A stretch of 9,245 bases of DNA. It comes from JACNKV01 sp964388155. Lineage in GTDB: Bacteria; Fidelibacterota; Marinisomatia; Marinisomatales; JACNKV01. The first letter of the stretch is position 1. Each line of letters starts with the position of its first letter. The position numbers and the translations under genes were made by a program. The notes under the pieces were generated by a model. That model made no database searches. It worked only from the letters and a program-made list of their open reading frames with translations, and had not been told where the DNA came from. The stretch spans positions 1-9,245 of the forward strand of contig CAYLYH010000054.1 in NCBI GenBank assembly GCA_964388155.1. The letters run 5' to 3'. Positions 1 to 7,003 of this stretch are shown in pieces.

Positions 1-53
1 TGTCATACAAGAACTTACAGCCTTTTGTCTTATGCATTCTAGTCATGACCCTT
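1..53. repeat. Left arm of a perfect 53-bp terminal inverted repeat
   Basis: Bases 1-53 are the exact reverse complement of 9191-9243 (coordinate pairs sum to 9244), with identity ending at base 54. The arm holds the small palindromes GTCATGAC and ATGCAT but no strong hairpin of its own. A reading frame is open from base 3 to a TAA at 57-59 and gives a short hydrophobic tail, so the arm could be the end of a gene entering from the left; I cannot identify it. The arm may be an end of an insertion sequence, another dispersed repeat, or shared sequence where an assembly graph was cut. Confidence 0.95.
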
Positions 54-68
54 ATGTAAAACAGCCTG

Positions 69-84
69 CCCCGACTGGTCGGGG
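69..84. other. GC-rich hairpin downstream of proS
   Basis: CCCCGACTGGTCGGGG folds as a six-base-pair stem closed by a CTGG loop. It stands out in an AT-rich spacer and lies about 170 bases past the proS stop, so it could stop transcription of the minus-strand operon. Neither strand has a proper run of T directly after the stem: the minus strand reads CAGGCTGTTTT and the plus strand TAAATATG. A classical intrinsic terminator is therefore only weakly supported. It may instead be a dispersed palindrome or an RNA-end stabiliser. Confidence 0.45.
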
Positions 85-210
85 TAAATATGTAATTCGG
101 TAAATGTTACGTTTTGCATAATAATCAATTTAATATGAGTCCACTCCGCAAAGGTAATATCACAAAGCATGAGGAAGGTAACTTCAAATATTATGGAAGA
201 TAGATATTTA
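85..210. other. Intergenic spacer with no recognised gene
   Basis: This AT-rich stretch lies downstream of proS. I see no RNA gene, promoter with both boxes, or protein of recognisable family. A 22-codon plus-strand frame at 135-203 has no ribosome binding site and I do not call it a gene. Confidence 0.6.
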
Positions 211-259
211 GCATTAGCGTATATTCGCGTAATTAGCGGTTTTCGGATTACACGCTAAT
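211..259. repeat. Degenerate ATTNGCGT tandem units inside a larger inverted repeat
   Basis: On the plus strand three similar units follow each other at roughly 10-base spacing: ATTAGCGT (213-220), ATTCGCGT (223-230) and AATTAGCGG (231-239). The outer ATTAGCGT (213-220) is the exact reverse complement of ACGCTAAT (252-259), giving an eight-pair stem. Inside it CGTAAT (227-232) can pair with ATTACACG (247-254) if one base bulges. The right limb covers the proS stop codon (255-257). This has the look of a dispersed intergenic repeat that settled against the end of proS; a role in 3'-end formation of the proS mRNA is also possible. Confidence 0.55.
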
Positions 260-1727
260 ATGCCTTAGCGAAAACGACCTCATGCTTCGCAGGTTTTCCT
301 GAATAAATACAGGTTAAGTTGGCAGGCTTTTCATCGAAAGGAATGACCCGAATGGTCGCCTTGGTCTCTTCTTTGATTGCGGTTTCTGTCTCCGCAGTTC
401 CGTCCCAACCGCACCGAATTAATCCACCCTGGTTTTTAATCATCTCCTTGAATTCTGCATAGGAAGAAGCGGTGTGTGTGTTCGCTTTACGGAATGTCTT
501 CGCTTGTTCAAAGAGCTCAGATTGGATAGCATCGAGCATTTCGGGGATGAGTGCTGTAAGTGTTATTACATCAACAATAGATTTTTCCCCGGTATCACGA
601 CGAGCCAAAACCACGTTTCCGCTTTTCATGTCTCTGGGGCCGACTTCCAATCGGATGGGAACACCCTTCATTTCCCATTCATTAAATTTGAATCCGGGTG
701 AACTGTCTGTCCAGTCAACGTGAATACGTACGTCATTCTTTTTTAATTCAGCTAAGGTTGCTTCAAGATAGTTTTCTACGTTAGTGCGATCTTCATCCGT
801 GCGGGTAATGGGGATAACAACTACCTGAGTCGGAGCAATTTTTGGCGGAAGACGCAGCCCTTTGTCGTCTCCGTGCGTCATGACAACAGCACCTACCAAC
901 CGCGTAGAAACACCCCAGCTGGTGGCATAAACCAATTCTTCTTTATTGTCTTTTGTCTGATAGGTGACCTCAAATGCTTTTGCAAAATTTTGACCAAGAT
1001 CATGGGATGTACCAGCCTGCAACGCTCGTTTGTCCCCCATCATGGCTTCGATGCAATAGGTGTGCTCAGCACCGGCAAATTTTTCAGATTCAGACTTCAA
1101 TCCGGTCAGCACAGGAACGGCTAAGTAATCTTCCGCCAACTGACGGTAAACCTCCAGCATTTTTAACGCTTCTTCTTTGGCTTCTTCAGCGGTCGCATGT
1201 GCAGTATGTCCTTCTTGCCACAGAAACTCTGATGTTCGTAAAAAGAGGCGGGTGCGCATTTCCCACCGAACCACGTTTGCCCACTGGTTAATCAATAGCG
1301 GGAGATCTCGATAAGAGTTGATCCATTTTTTGTACATAGACCAAATAATCGTCTCACTTGTGGGTCGGACGATGAGTTCCTCCTCTAATTTAGAAGTCGG
1401 ATCTACCTCAACCCCTTTCCCGTCTTCAGATGTACGCAACCGATGATGAGTAACGACAGCACATTCTTTTGCAAACCCTTCGACGTGCTCCGCCTCTTTT
1501 GAAAGGAAGGATTTCGGGATGAACAGCGGAAAGTAGGCGTTGACATGCCCGGTGTCTTTAATCATTTTATCCAGTGCATCTCGAAGGTTTTCCCATAGAG
1601 CAAACCCGTAAGGCCTGATAACCATTGACCCGCGAACCGGACTATAATCTGCTAACTTGGCTTTAACGACAAGGTCGGTGTACCATGCGGCGTAATCGTG
1701 TTTTTGTGATGTGATTCCTTTTGACAT
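255..1727 (-). CDS. proS: Prolyl-tRNA synthetase, short (archaeal/eukaryotic-like) type
   Basis: This cytoplasmic class II aminoacyl-tRNA synthetase charges tRNA-Pro with proline using ATP. The 490-residue product shows the RPTSE motif (about residues 121-125), the motif 2 region with RWEMRTR and FLWQEGHTAH (about 154-177), a TSHDLGQNFAK segment, and a C-terminal tail ending in AKAY. There is no large editing insertion between motifs 2 and 3, which separates it from the long bacterial ProRS. An upstream TTG at 1781 would add 18 residues that overlap the ftsB end and are unlike the family. I chose the ATG at 1725-1727 because AGGAA stands four bases upstream and MSKGITSQ is a typical N-terminus. 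The C-terminal zinc-type domain keeps only two clear cysteines (about 439 and 473). It is the last gene of the eno-ftsB-proS operon, and its stop lies in a repeat cluster. Confidence 0.97.
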   Translation of the reverse strand: MSKGITSQKHDYAAWYTDLVVKAKLADYSPVRGSMVIRPYGFALWENLRDALDKMIKDTGHVNAYFPLFIPKSFLSKEAEHVEGFAKECAVVTHHRLRTSEDGKGVEVDPTSKLEEELIVRPTSETIIWSMYKKWINSYRDLPLLINQWANVVRWEMRTRLFLRTSEFLWQEGHTAHATAEEAKEEALKMLEVYRQLAEDYLAVPVLTGLKSESEKFAGAEHTYCIEAMMGDKRALQAGTSHDLGQNFAKAFEVTYQTKDNKEELVYATSWGVSTRLVGAVVMTHGDDKGLRLPPKIAPTQVVVIPITRTDEDRTNVENYLEATLAELKKNDVRIHVDWTDSSPGFKFNEWEMKGVPIRLEVGPRDMKSGNVVLARRDTGEKSIVDVITLTALIPEMLDAIQSELFEQAKTFRKANTHTASSYAEFKEMIKNQGGLIRCGWDGTAETETAIKEETKATIRVIPFDEKPANLTCIYSGKPAKHEVVFAKAY

Positions 1728-1731
1728 AAAT

Positions 1732-1736
1732 TTCCT
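1732..1736 (-). promoter_or_regulatory. Ribosome binding site fixing the proS start
   Basis: On the minus strand AGGAA lies four bases before the ATG at 1725-1727. The alternative upstream TTG lies inside the ftsB reading region, so this site decides for the shorter protein. Confidence 0.75.
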
Positions 1737-1755
1737 GTGATTTAAATGGGTGACT

Positions 1756-2115
1756 TTATTTTTCAGTTGATTCTTTTTCAAAGACTTTAAATACTTTTTC
1801 GCCGGGTTTTGCCATGCGGTATTTTTCTCTCGCCAGATGCTCGAGGTAATCGGAATCTGTTTTTAGGCGTGTTTTTTCTGCCTCAAGCACTTGCCGGTCT
1901 TTTCGTAATTCGGCAATGAGTAACTGTGTGGCTTTGCGCTCGCTTCTTAGGCGATAGAGTTGGTAGAGTCCGTGATCTCCAAAGAAAAAGATAACCAATA
2001 GAATACTTGCCACCAGAAATAGCACCCATCGAACCAAGCGTTTTTGTGCGTCGCTCGTTTGTTTTTTTATGTGACGGGGTTTTTTCCGTCGCTGCATGGA
2101 GCGGTATCGCTTCAA
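1756..2115 (-). CDS. ftsB: Septum formation initiator, FtsB/DivIC family
   Basis: This is a small bitopic inner-membrane protein of the divisome. In well-studied bacteria it pairs with FtsL and binds FtsQ to trigger septal wall synthesis. The 119-residue product has a basic cytoplasmic N-terminus (residues 1-28), one membrane segment (about 29-46, rich in V, L, I and F), a charged heptad-like coiled coil (about 50-88), and the family signature YLEHLAREKYRMAKPGE (about 90-106). The start is uncertain. A TTG at 2113-2115 overlaps the eno TGA as TTGA, which suits translational coupling, while an ATG at 2095-2097 would remove six residues. Neither has a clear Shine-Dalgarno sequence. Position directly after eno and before proS supports co-transcription; eno next to ftsB is seen in several phyla. 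The symbol is given by family; divIC would serve as well. Confidence 0.9.
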   Translation of the reverse strand: MKRYRSMQRRKKPRHIKKQTSDAQKRLVRWVLFLVASILLVIFFFGDHGLYQLYRLRSERKATQLLIAELRKDRQVLEAEKTRLKTDSDYLEHLAREKYRMAKPGEKVFKVFEKESTEK

Positions 2116-3398
2116 GATTTACCCAACACTTCAGTTCCGGGAAATTTGGCGTTGCTTCCCAATTCTTCTTCAATTCTAAGCAGTTGATTGTATTTGGCAA
2201 TCCGATCGGTTCGTGATGCAGATCCTGTTTTAATTTGACCCATGCCCATTGCGACGGCGAAATCTGCGATGGTCGTATCTTCGGTCTCTCCGGATCGATG
2301 TGAAATTACCGCAGCATAGTTATTTTTCCGTGCAAGTTCAATGGCTTGAATTGTTTCGGTTACAGATCCAATTTGGTTAAGTTTAATCAGAATTGCATTC
2401 ATGGATTTTTCATCAATTGCGCGCTGTAACCGTAAGATGTTGGTAACGGTGAGGTCATCTCCAACGATTTGGATTTTTGACCCAAGTTCTGCATTCAGTT
2501 TTTGCCAGCCTTCCCAATCGTCTTCGTGTAAACCGTCTTCGATGGAGATAATCGGATATTTTGACACAAGGTCTTTGAAAAAGTTTATCATTTCATCGGA
2601 AGAAAGTACACGGTTTTCAGAGGCCAGGATATATTTTCCATCTTTGTAAAACTCACTTGCAGCGGCATCCAGCGCAATGGCAATATCTTTCCCGGGGGTG
2701 TATCCGGCGTTCTCAATTGCTTCTAAAATCACTTCTATGGCTTCTTCGTTAGAACGAAGATCCGGAGCAAAACCGCCCTCATCACCAACGGCGGTGTTCA
2801 AACCCCGACCGCTTAACACTTTTTTTAGATGATGAAAGGTTTCAACTCCCATCTGAAGTGCCTCAGAGAATGAAGTTGCTCCGATAGGGAAAACCATAAA
2901 TTCCTGAATGTCCACATTGTTGTCGGCATGACTTCCGCCGTTGAGGATATTCATCATCGGAATCGGGAGCGTGTTTGCATCCTTGGAGCCAAGATATTGA
3001 TAAAGTGGCAGGTCGAGACTTTTTGCGGCAGCGTATGCCGTTGCCATGGACACACCTAAAATAGCATTTGCACCAAGTTTTGATTTGTTGGGCGTACCAT
3101 CCAAATCAATCATACATTGGTCTAACCCAGACTGGTCAGTGGCTGAAAGTCCCATGACAGTATCTTTGATAACGGTATTTACATTTGCTACAGCTTTTTG
3201 CACACCCTTACCCATAAAGCGGGATTTGTCCCCATCGCGAAGCTCAACAGCTTCATGTTCACCGGTAGATGCACCGGATGGAACGACTGCCCTTCCAAAG
3301 CTTCCGTCAGATAATGTTACATCCACCTCAACGGTCGGATTTCCCCTTGAATCTAAAATTTCCCGCGCGTGCATAACGGATATTGTTGGTATATTCAT
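2112..3398 (-). CDS. eno: Enolase (phosphopyruvate hydratase)
   Basis: Enolase converts 2-phosphoglycerate to phosphoenolpyruvate in glycolysis and the reverse in gluconeogenesis; in many bacteria it also sits in the RNA degradosome. The product is 428 residues, the usual bacterial length. Visible landmarks are AREILDSRGNPTVEVDV (11-27), the mobile loop PSGASTGEHE (40-49), NGGSHADNN (153-161), GDEGGFAPDL with the catalytic glutamate (E207), and predicted magnesium ligands D244, E287 (in SIEDGL) and D314 (in GDDLTVTN). The catalytic lysine in LIKLNQIGS (K339) and the signature SHRSGETEDT followed by KTGSASRTDR are also present. The ATG at 3396-3398 is preceded by AGGAG at five-base spacing. 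It heads the minus-strand operon and its stop overlaps the probable ftsB start. All key residues look intact. Confidence 0.99.
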   Translation of the reverse strand: MNIPTISVMHAREILDSRGNPTVEVDVTLSDGSFGRAVVPSGASTGEHEAVELRDGDKSRFMGKGVQKAVANVNTVIKDTVMGLSATDQSGLDQCMIDLDGTPNKSKLGANAILGVSMATAYAAAKSLDLPLYQYLGSKDANTLPIPMMNILNGGSHADNNVDIQEFMVFPIGATSFSEALQMGVETFHHLKKVLSGRGLNTAVGDEGGFAPDLRSNEEAIEVILEAIENAGYTPGKDIAIALDAAASEFYKDGKYILASENRVLSSDEMINFFKDLVSKYPIISIEDGLHEDDWEGWQKLNAELGSKIQIVGDDLTVTNILRLQRAIDEKSMNAILIKLNQIGSVTETIQAIELARKNNYAAVISHRSGETEDTTIADFAVAMGMGQIKTGSASRTDRIAKYNQLLRIEEELGSNAKFPGTEVLGKS

Positions 3399-3403
3399 TT
3401 TTT

Positions 3404-3408
3404 CTCCT
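3404..3408 (-). promoter_or_regulatory. Ribosome binding site of eno
   Basis: AGGAG on the minus strand lies five bases before the eno ATG. It is part of a nine-base CAGGAGAAA that occurs again at 3485-3493 in the same orientation, where it precedes a possible 21-codon upstream reading frame. Confidence 0.85.
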
Positions 3409-3414
3409 GTAAAA

Positions 3415-3480
3415 TTAGGGTAGAAAATTAAGTGTCTTCAACGGAGTTACAAACAGGTTTCCTTTTAGATATAATATCAC
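3415..3480 (-). other. Possible short upstream ORF before eno
   Basis: A GTG at 3478-3480 is preceded by a perfect AGGAG (3488-3492) with seven-base spacing. It opens a 21-codon frame that closes with TAA at 3415-3417, just before the eno ribosome binding site. The peptide would be mostly hydrophobic with two lysines and resembles no leader peptide I know. It would matter only if eno transcripts start upstream of about 3492. No convincing promoter is visible there: TTGTCC and CATCAT at 17-base spacing exist but would place the start almost on the ribosome binding site. Chance is a real alternative. Confidence 0.2.
3447..3475 (+). promoter_or_regulatory. Probable promoter of the glycan operon
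   Basis: A perfect sigma-70-type -10 box, TATAAT, lies at 3470-3475. Seventeen bases upstream, TTACAA at 3447-3452 is a weak -35 candidate (three of six matches). Transcription would begin near 3482, giving a 5' leader of about 20 bases to the ATG at 3501. This also argues against the earlier GTG at 3432 as the start of the first gene. The region is AT-rich and nearly symmetric around the -10 box, so it may also contribute to transcription of eno on the other strand. Confidence 0.5.
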
Positions 3481-3500
3481 CTAATTTCTCCTGCGAAACT

Positions 3501-4466
3501 ATGATGGACATTTACACATATCAGGACAAAGACAGCGCTGAATGGGAATCGTTGGTAGAAGCGGGGAACAATGGAACCATTTTCCATCTGCGTAAATTTT
3601 TATCATATCATCCGAAAGACCGGTTTATTGACCATAGTTTGATTTTTACAAAAAAGGATAAACCCTTTGTTCTTTTTCCAGCTGCTGAGCGCATTGAGCA
3701 AGGAAAGAAGATGTTGGTATCACATTCCGGATCGTCCTATGGGTCTTTTGTCACGCCGGTAGATCTCTCTTTTTCGGATGCAATTCATTTGGTGAAAATA
3801 TTAAAGGCGTATGCAAAAAATATTGGTATGGACGGAATCCGCCTGACGTTGCCACCGGCGATATATAACCGCAGGATATCCAGCTACATTGATTTTTCGC
3901 TTTTGTCTCAAGGATTTACTTATGCGAAACGTGAAGTGTCCAGTATCTTATTTATTGAACCAACTATCGAAGATCAATTAAAGAAATTTCGTTCTTCTCA
4001 TCGCCGTGCAGTTCGGAAAGCCGAGCGTTACGGAATCATGATTAGGCAATCTGACGATTTTGCCTCCTTTTATCAGGTATTAGAGAGAAACTTATCTATC
4101 CGGCACGGAGTTACACCAACCCACACACTGGAAGAACTGGAGAAGTTAAAAGCAATCTTCCCGGACAAAATCCATTTGTTTAGCGCATTTTTGGACGAAA
4201 AAATGATTGCCGGAGTGGTGAATTTTATTTGCAACAATGATGTTGTTTTGGCGTTTTATATAAGTCATGATGAAGCTTATCAAGAAACGAGAGCATTAAA
4301 TTTGTTGTTTCACAACATCTTTGAATGGGCAATCTGCGAAAAAATCAAAGTGTTTGATTTTGGGATATTTACAGTCGCAGGTGAACCAAATTTTGGTCTA
4401 GCGAGATTTAAGGAGAATTTTGGTTCCAGCGGTGTGTTTCGTGATACGCTCGAAATAGCGCTATAG
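3501..4466 (+). CDS. FemAB/GNAT-like acyl or aminoacyl transferase in glycan cluster
   Basis: The 321-residue product resembles the FemAB / BioF2-like acetyltransferase group, members of which transfer amino acids or acyl groups to cell-wall precursors or glycans. Visible marks are the basic helix FRSSHRRAVRKAERYG (about 163-178), a second acyltransferase-like core with KMIAGVVNFICNNDVVLAFY (about 234-253), and the C-terminal FDFGIF followed by GLARFKENFG (about 285-308), which is typical of the family. There is no signal peptide or membrane segment, so it should act in the cytoplasm. Two adjacent ATGs (3501 and 3504) are possible starts, with no clear Shine-Dalgarno. A GTG at 3432 would add 23 residues but lies upstream of the predicted transcription start. 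It is the first gene of the operon, six bases before the flippase. The substrate is unknown; modification of a sugar amine in the exported glycan is my inference. Confidence 0.75.
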   Translation: MMDIYTYQDKDSAEWESLVEAGNNGTIFHLRKFLSYHPKDRFIDHSLIFTKKDKPFVLFPAAERIEQGKKMLVSHSGSSYGSFVTPVDLSFSDAIHLVKILKAYAKNIGMDGIRLTLPPAIYNRRISSYIDFSLLSQGFTYAKREVSSILFIEPTIEDQLKKFRSSHRRAVRKAERYGIMIRQSDDFASFYQVLERNLSIRHGVTPTHTLEELEKLKAIFPDKIHLFSAFLDEKMIAGVVNFICNNDVVLAFYISHDEAYQETRALNLLFHNIFEWAICEKIKVFDFGIFTVAGEPNFGLARFKENFGSSGVFRDTLEIAL

Positions 4467-4472
4467 CTCAAT

Positions 4473-5909
4473 ATGTTTTCGGACATCCTAAAACTCTCAC
4501 GGCATACATTGATATATGGTGCCGGTCATATTTTAGCAAGATTGGTGACGTTTTTATTACTTCCGTTGTACACAAATGTGTTTACCAGAAGTGATTACGG
4601 GGTCATCTCTCTGGCGTATACGTTTATTGGGTTTATGATTGTTATTCTGCATTATGGGATGGACTCTTCTCTAATGAAATACTATTCACCGGCTAATGAA
4701 AAAGAAAGGAAACAATATTTATCTACAGCATATTTATCTTATTTAGTAACCACCGGAATTTTTGTATTAATTTTCAATCTTTTCCGACAACCGCTTTCCA
4801 GTATTCTCCTCGGGAGTAATTATCCAAACTTTATTACGATCATCAGTTTGATTCTTGCCTTTGATCTTTTCTGGTTTATTCCAACATTGTTGTTGAGGGT
4901 TGAAGAAAAACCCACGCACTATATTTCTATCAGTTTTATAAATGTGCTTCTTTCCTTTTTCCTGAACCTTTTGTTTGTATTGAAACTGGAATTTGGAATT
5001 TTGGGTGTTTTATTAAGCAATCTGATAACGTCTATCACGTTGTTTTTAATTACTTTACCATATGTGTTAAAACGAATTCAACTTCAAGCCATCTCAAGGG
5101 AGCGGTGGGGGAAAATGATTCGTTTTGGTATCCCGTTTTTACCATCGGGGATTTTTGCCATGATTATGGAATTAGCGGACAGGTACATTTTAAAATATAT
5201 GACGGACATGGAAACCGTGGGATTATACAGTGCAGGATATAAACTTGGAATGTTGATGCTACTATTGGTTATGGGATTTAATATGGGTTGGCAGCCATTT
5301 TTCTTGAAAACGAAAAAAGGAGAAGACAGAAAAAAACTCTTTGCTAGAATCACAACCTATGTATTGGCTGTGATGGGATTTGTGTGGGTGTTGTTAATTA
5401 TTTGGATTGAAAACATTGTCCAGCTAAATATAGGAGGGATAACTCTGTATGGATCTAAGTATTGGGAGTCCATTGTATTTGTCCCTTGGGTTGCATTGGG
5501 ATATTTCTTTTTTGCTACCTATTCTTTACAACTCCCCGGCGTGTTCCTTGTAGAAAAAACCAAGTGGGTTGCCGTGGTTCGTGCAATCGGCGCAGGAATG
5601 AATGTTGGATTAAATATCATTCTCATTCATTACATCGGGGCTATTGGCGCTGCGATTGCTACGTGTCTATCTTTCTTCGGAATGAGCGTTGCTCTTTATA
5701 TTATCAATAAAAAGATTTACCCGATGCAGTATGAATGGTTGCGATTATTCAAAATCATTGTGTTTATGGGTGTCGTCTTTTTTGTCTTGCTCGTATATGA
5801 TTTATCAATGATAGAAAAACTGTTTTTATCTGCTAGTTATCCTGCAGGTTTGCTTTTGACCGGATTTTTAAACCAAGGTGAACGCCAACGGATATTTAAA
5901 TCGTCATGA
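4473..5909 (+). CDS. Wzx-type polysaccharide flippase (MATE/MOP superfamily)
   Basis: This integral inner-membrane protein should move a lipid-linked oligosaccharide from the cytoplasmic to the periplasmic face, as Wzx and related polysaccharide exporters do. The 478-residue chain has about 13-14 hydrophobic segments (near 12-34, 42-62, 85-104, 118-141, 150-170, 174-197, 216-236, 254-274, 292-312, 333-357, 367-388, 391-411, 424-442, and a weak last one). The N-terminal pattern with PLYTNVFTRSDYGV (about 31-44) and the mid-protein RFGIPFLPSGI (about 217-227) with DRYIL (236-240) are classic for this family. Its ATG is six bases after the previous stop, without a clear ribosome binding site. 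Its TGA overlaps the next ATG as ATGA, so coupled translation is likely. Which glycan it carries cannot be read from the sequence; flippases in this family diverge strongly with substrate. Confidence 0.92.
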   Translation: MFSDILKLSRHTLIYGAGHILARLVTFLLLPLYTNVFTRSDYGVISLAYTFIGFMIVILHYGMDSSLMKYYSPANEKERKQYLSTAYLSYLVTTGIFVLIFNLFRQPLSSILLGSNYPNFITIISLILAFDLFWFIPTLLLRVEEKPTHYISISFINVLLSFFLNLLFVLKLEFGILGVLLSNLITSITLFLITLPYVLKRIQLQAISRERWGKMIRFGIPFLPSGIFAMIMELADRYILKYMTDMETVGLYSAGYKLGMLMLLLVMGFNMGWQPFFLKTKKGEDRKKLFARITTYVLAVMGFVWVLLIIWIENIVQLNIGGITLYGSKYWESIVFVPWVALGYFFFATYSLQLPGVFLVEKTKWVAVVRAIGAGMNVGLNIILIHYIGAIGAAIATCLSFFGMSVALYIINKKIYPMQYEWLRLFKIIVFMGVVFFVLLVYDLSMIEKLFLSASYPAGLLLTGFLNQGERQRIFKSS

Positions 5910-7000
5910 AAATATTGGTTGTTACAGCCGGGCATCAACCATCCGACGACAGAATTTACCATAAAGAAATCATCACGCTTTTAGACGCGGGTCATCATGT
6001 TGTGTTGGTGACAAAAAACCAACATGAAGTTCTGTCTGCAAACACATCGTTTCTACACATTAATTATAGCGTCTCCACACTAAGAGAATTTTTAAAGAAA
6101 ATCGTCGATTATGCCACGGAGTTTAACCCTGATAAAGTAATTGGGCATGAGATGGAGTTGCTCCCACTTAGTCTAAAAATAAAGAAGAAGATTAAGACAG
6201 ATTTTATTTATGATATTCATGAAGCACATATTGAAATGTGGGATGCATTTTCCACCAAACCAACACCGATTAAGAACATAATTAATTGGGGGTTGCGGGT
6301 GTATGAGCAATATCACTTGCGGAATGTGGATAGGGCGCTTTCTCCAAGTCCTGTGATTGTTGACAGATATACTCAAAAAGGGATTAAAACAGTTTTTATT
6401 CCTAATTATCCAAGGTTGATTCTCCATAAAGAAAGAGACACAAACCGCACAATTAATCTAATTTATCACGGACAAATATCAATCGAAAGAGGAATTGGTG
6501 ATTTAATTGAAGCCGTGAGTCTATTAGAAGTGCGTGAGCAAAACATCAAGCTGGATATCTATGGAAAAGAACGCCTAACGGGGACGGTAAAGTTATTTGA
6601 AAAGCAGGTCAGGAAATTGAATTTAGAGAGAGTAATTTCTTTTTATGACTCCATACCATATGATGAAATTATTGAAAAAATTCAAGACGCAGATATTGGT
6701 GTTATTCCGTTTCGTGATTTACCGATGTTTAGAGTTGCTGCCCCGATAAAATTGTTTGAGTACATGATGTGTGATTGTGCTGTAATTGCCGGCGACCTGC
6801 CGTTGATGCGTGAAGTTGGAAAAGAGAATATTGATTATTTTGAAACCGAAAACGTTCAGGATTTAGCCGGCAAGTTAAGCATATTAATTAATGATGAAGC
6901 GAAAAGAAACACATTGAAAAATGCCGGCAGAAAAATGGTGAAACAAAAATATAATTGGGCGCACGTGGAACCTACGTTTCTGAATGCAGTGTTGAGTTGA
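5906..7000 (+). CDS. Glycosyltransferase, GT4-like (GT-B fold)
   Basis: A 364-residue cytoplasmic or membrane-associated enzyme that probably adds one sugar from a nucleotide donor to the growing lipid-linked glycan. The N-terminal acceptor domain opens with MKILVVTAGHQPSDDRIYHKE, a pattern common in GT4 enzymes of surface polysaccharide clusters. The donor domain shows YHGQISIERGIGDLIEA (about 187-203), the DADIGVIPF strand (261-269) and PIKLFEYM followed by CAVIAGDLPLMREV (about 280-304), where E285 is the usual donor-binding glutamate. The first glutamate of the textbook EX7E motif is not present, as in many members with this PIKLFEYM form. The gene starts inside the flippase stop (ATGA overlap) and ends three bases before the next gene. 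The sugar and linkage are unknown. Confidence 0.88.
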   Translation: MKILVVTAGHQPSDDRIYHKEIITLLDAGHHVVLVTKNQHEVLSANTSFLHINYSVSTLREFLKKIVDYATEFNPDKVIGHEMELLPLSLKIKKKIKTDFIYDIHEAHIEMWDAFSTKPTPIKNIINWGLRVYEQYHLRNVDRALSPSPVIVDRYTQKGIKTVFIPNYPRLILHKERDTNRTINLIYHGQISIERGIGDLIEAVSLLEVREQNIKLDIYGKERLTGTVKLFEKQVRKLNLERVISFYDSIPYDEIIEKIQDADIGVIPFRDLPMFRVAAPIKLFEYMMCDCAVIAGDLPLMREVGKENIDYFETENVQDLAGKLSILINDEAKRNTLKNAGRKMVKQKYNWAHVEPTFLNAVLS

Positions 7001-7003
7001 AAA

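Noticed and set aside
135..203. 22-codon plus-strand ORF in the left spacer
   Set aside because: There is no ribosome binding site, no promoter and no recognisable sequence; a frame of this length is expected by chance.
472..1291. Plus-strand frames opposite proS
   Set aside because: They are antisense shadows of a conserved gene and lack ribosome binding sites and family features.
1728..1781. N-terminal extension of proS from a TTG at 1781
   Set aside because: It overlaps the end of ftsB, has no ribosome binding site and is not typical of the family; the ATG at 1727 has AGGAA at good spacing.
3432..3500. N-terminal extension of the FemAB-like gene from a GTG at 3432
   Set aside because: It would run through the predicted -10 box, and its first 23 residues do not fit the family; the ATG pair at 3501/3504 is preferred.
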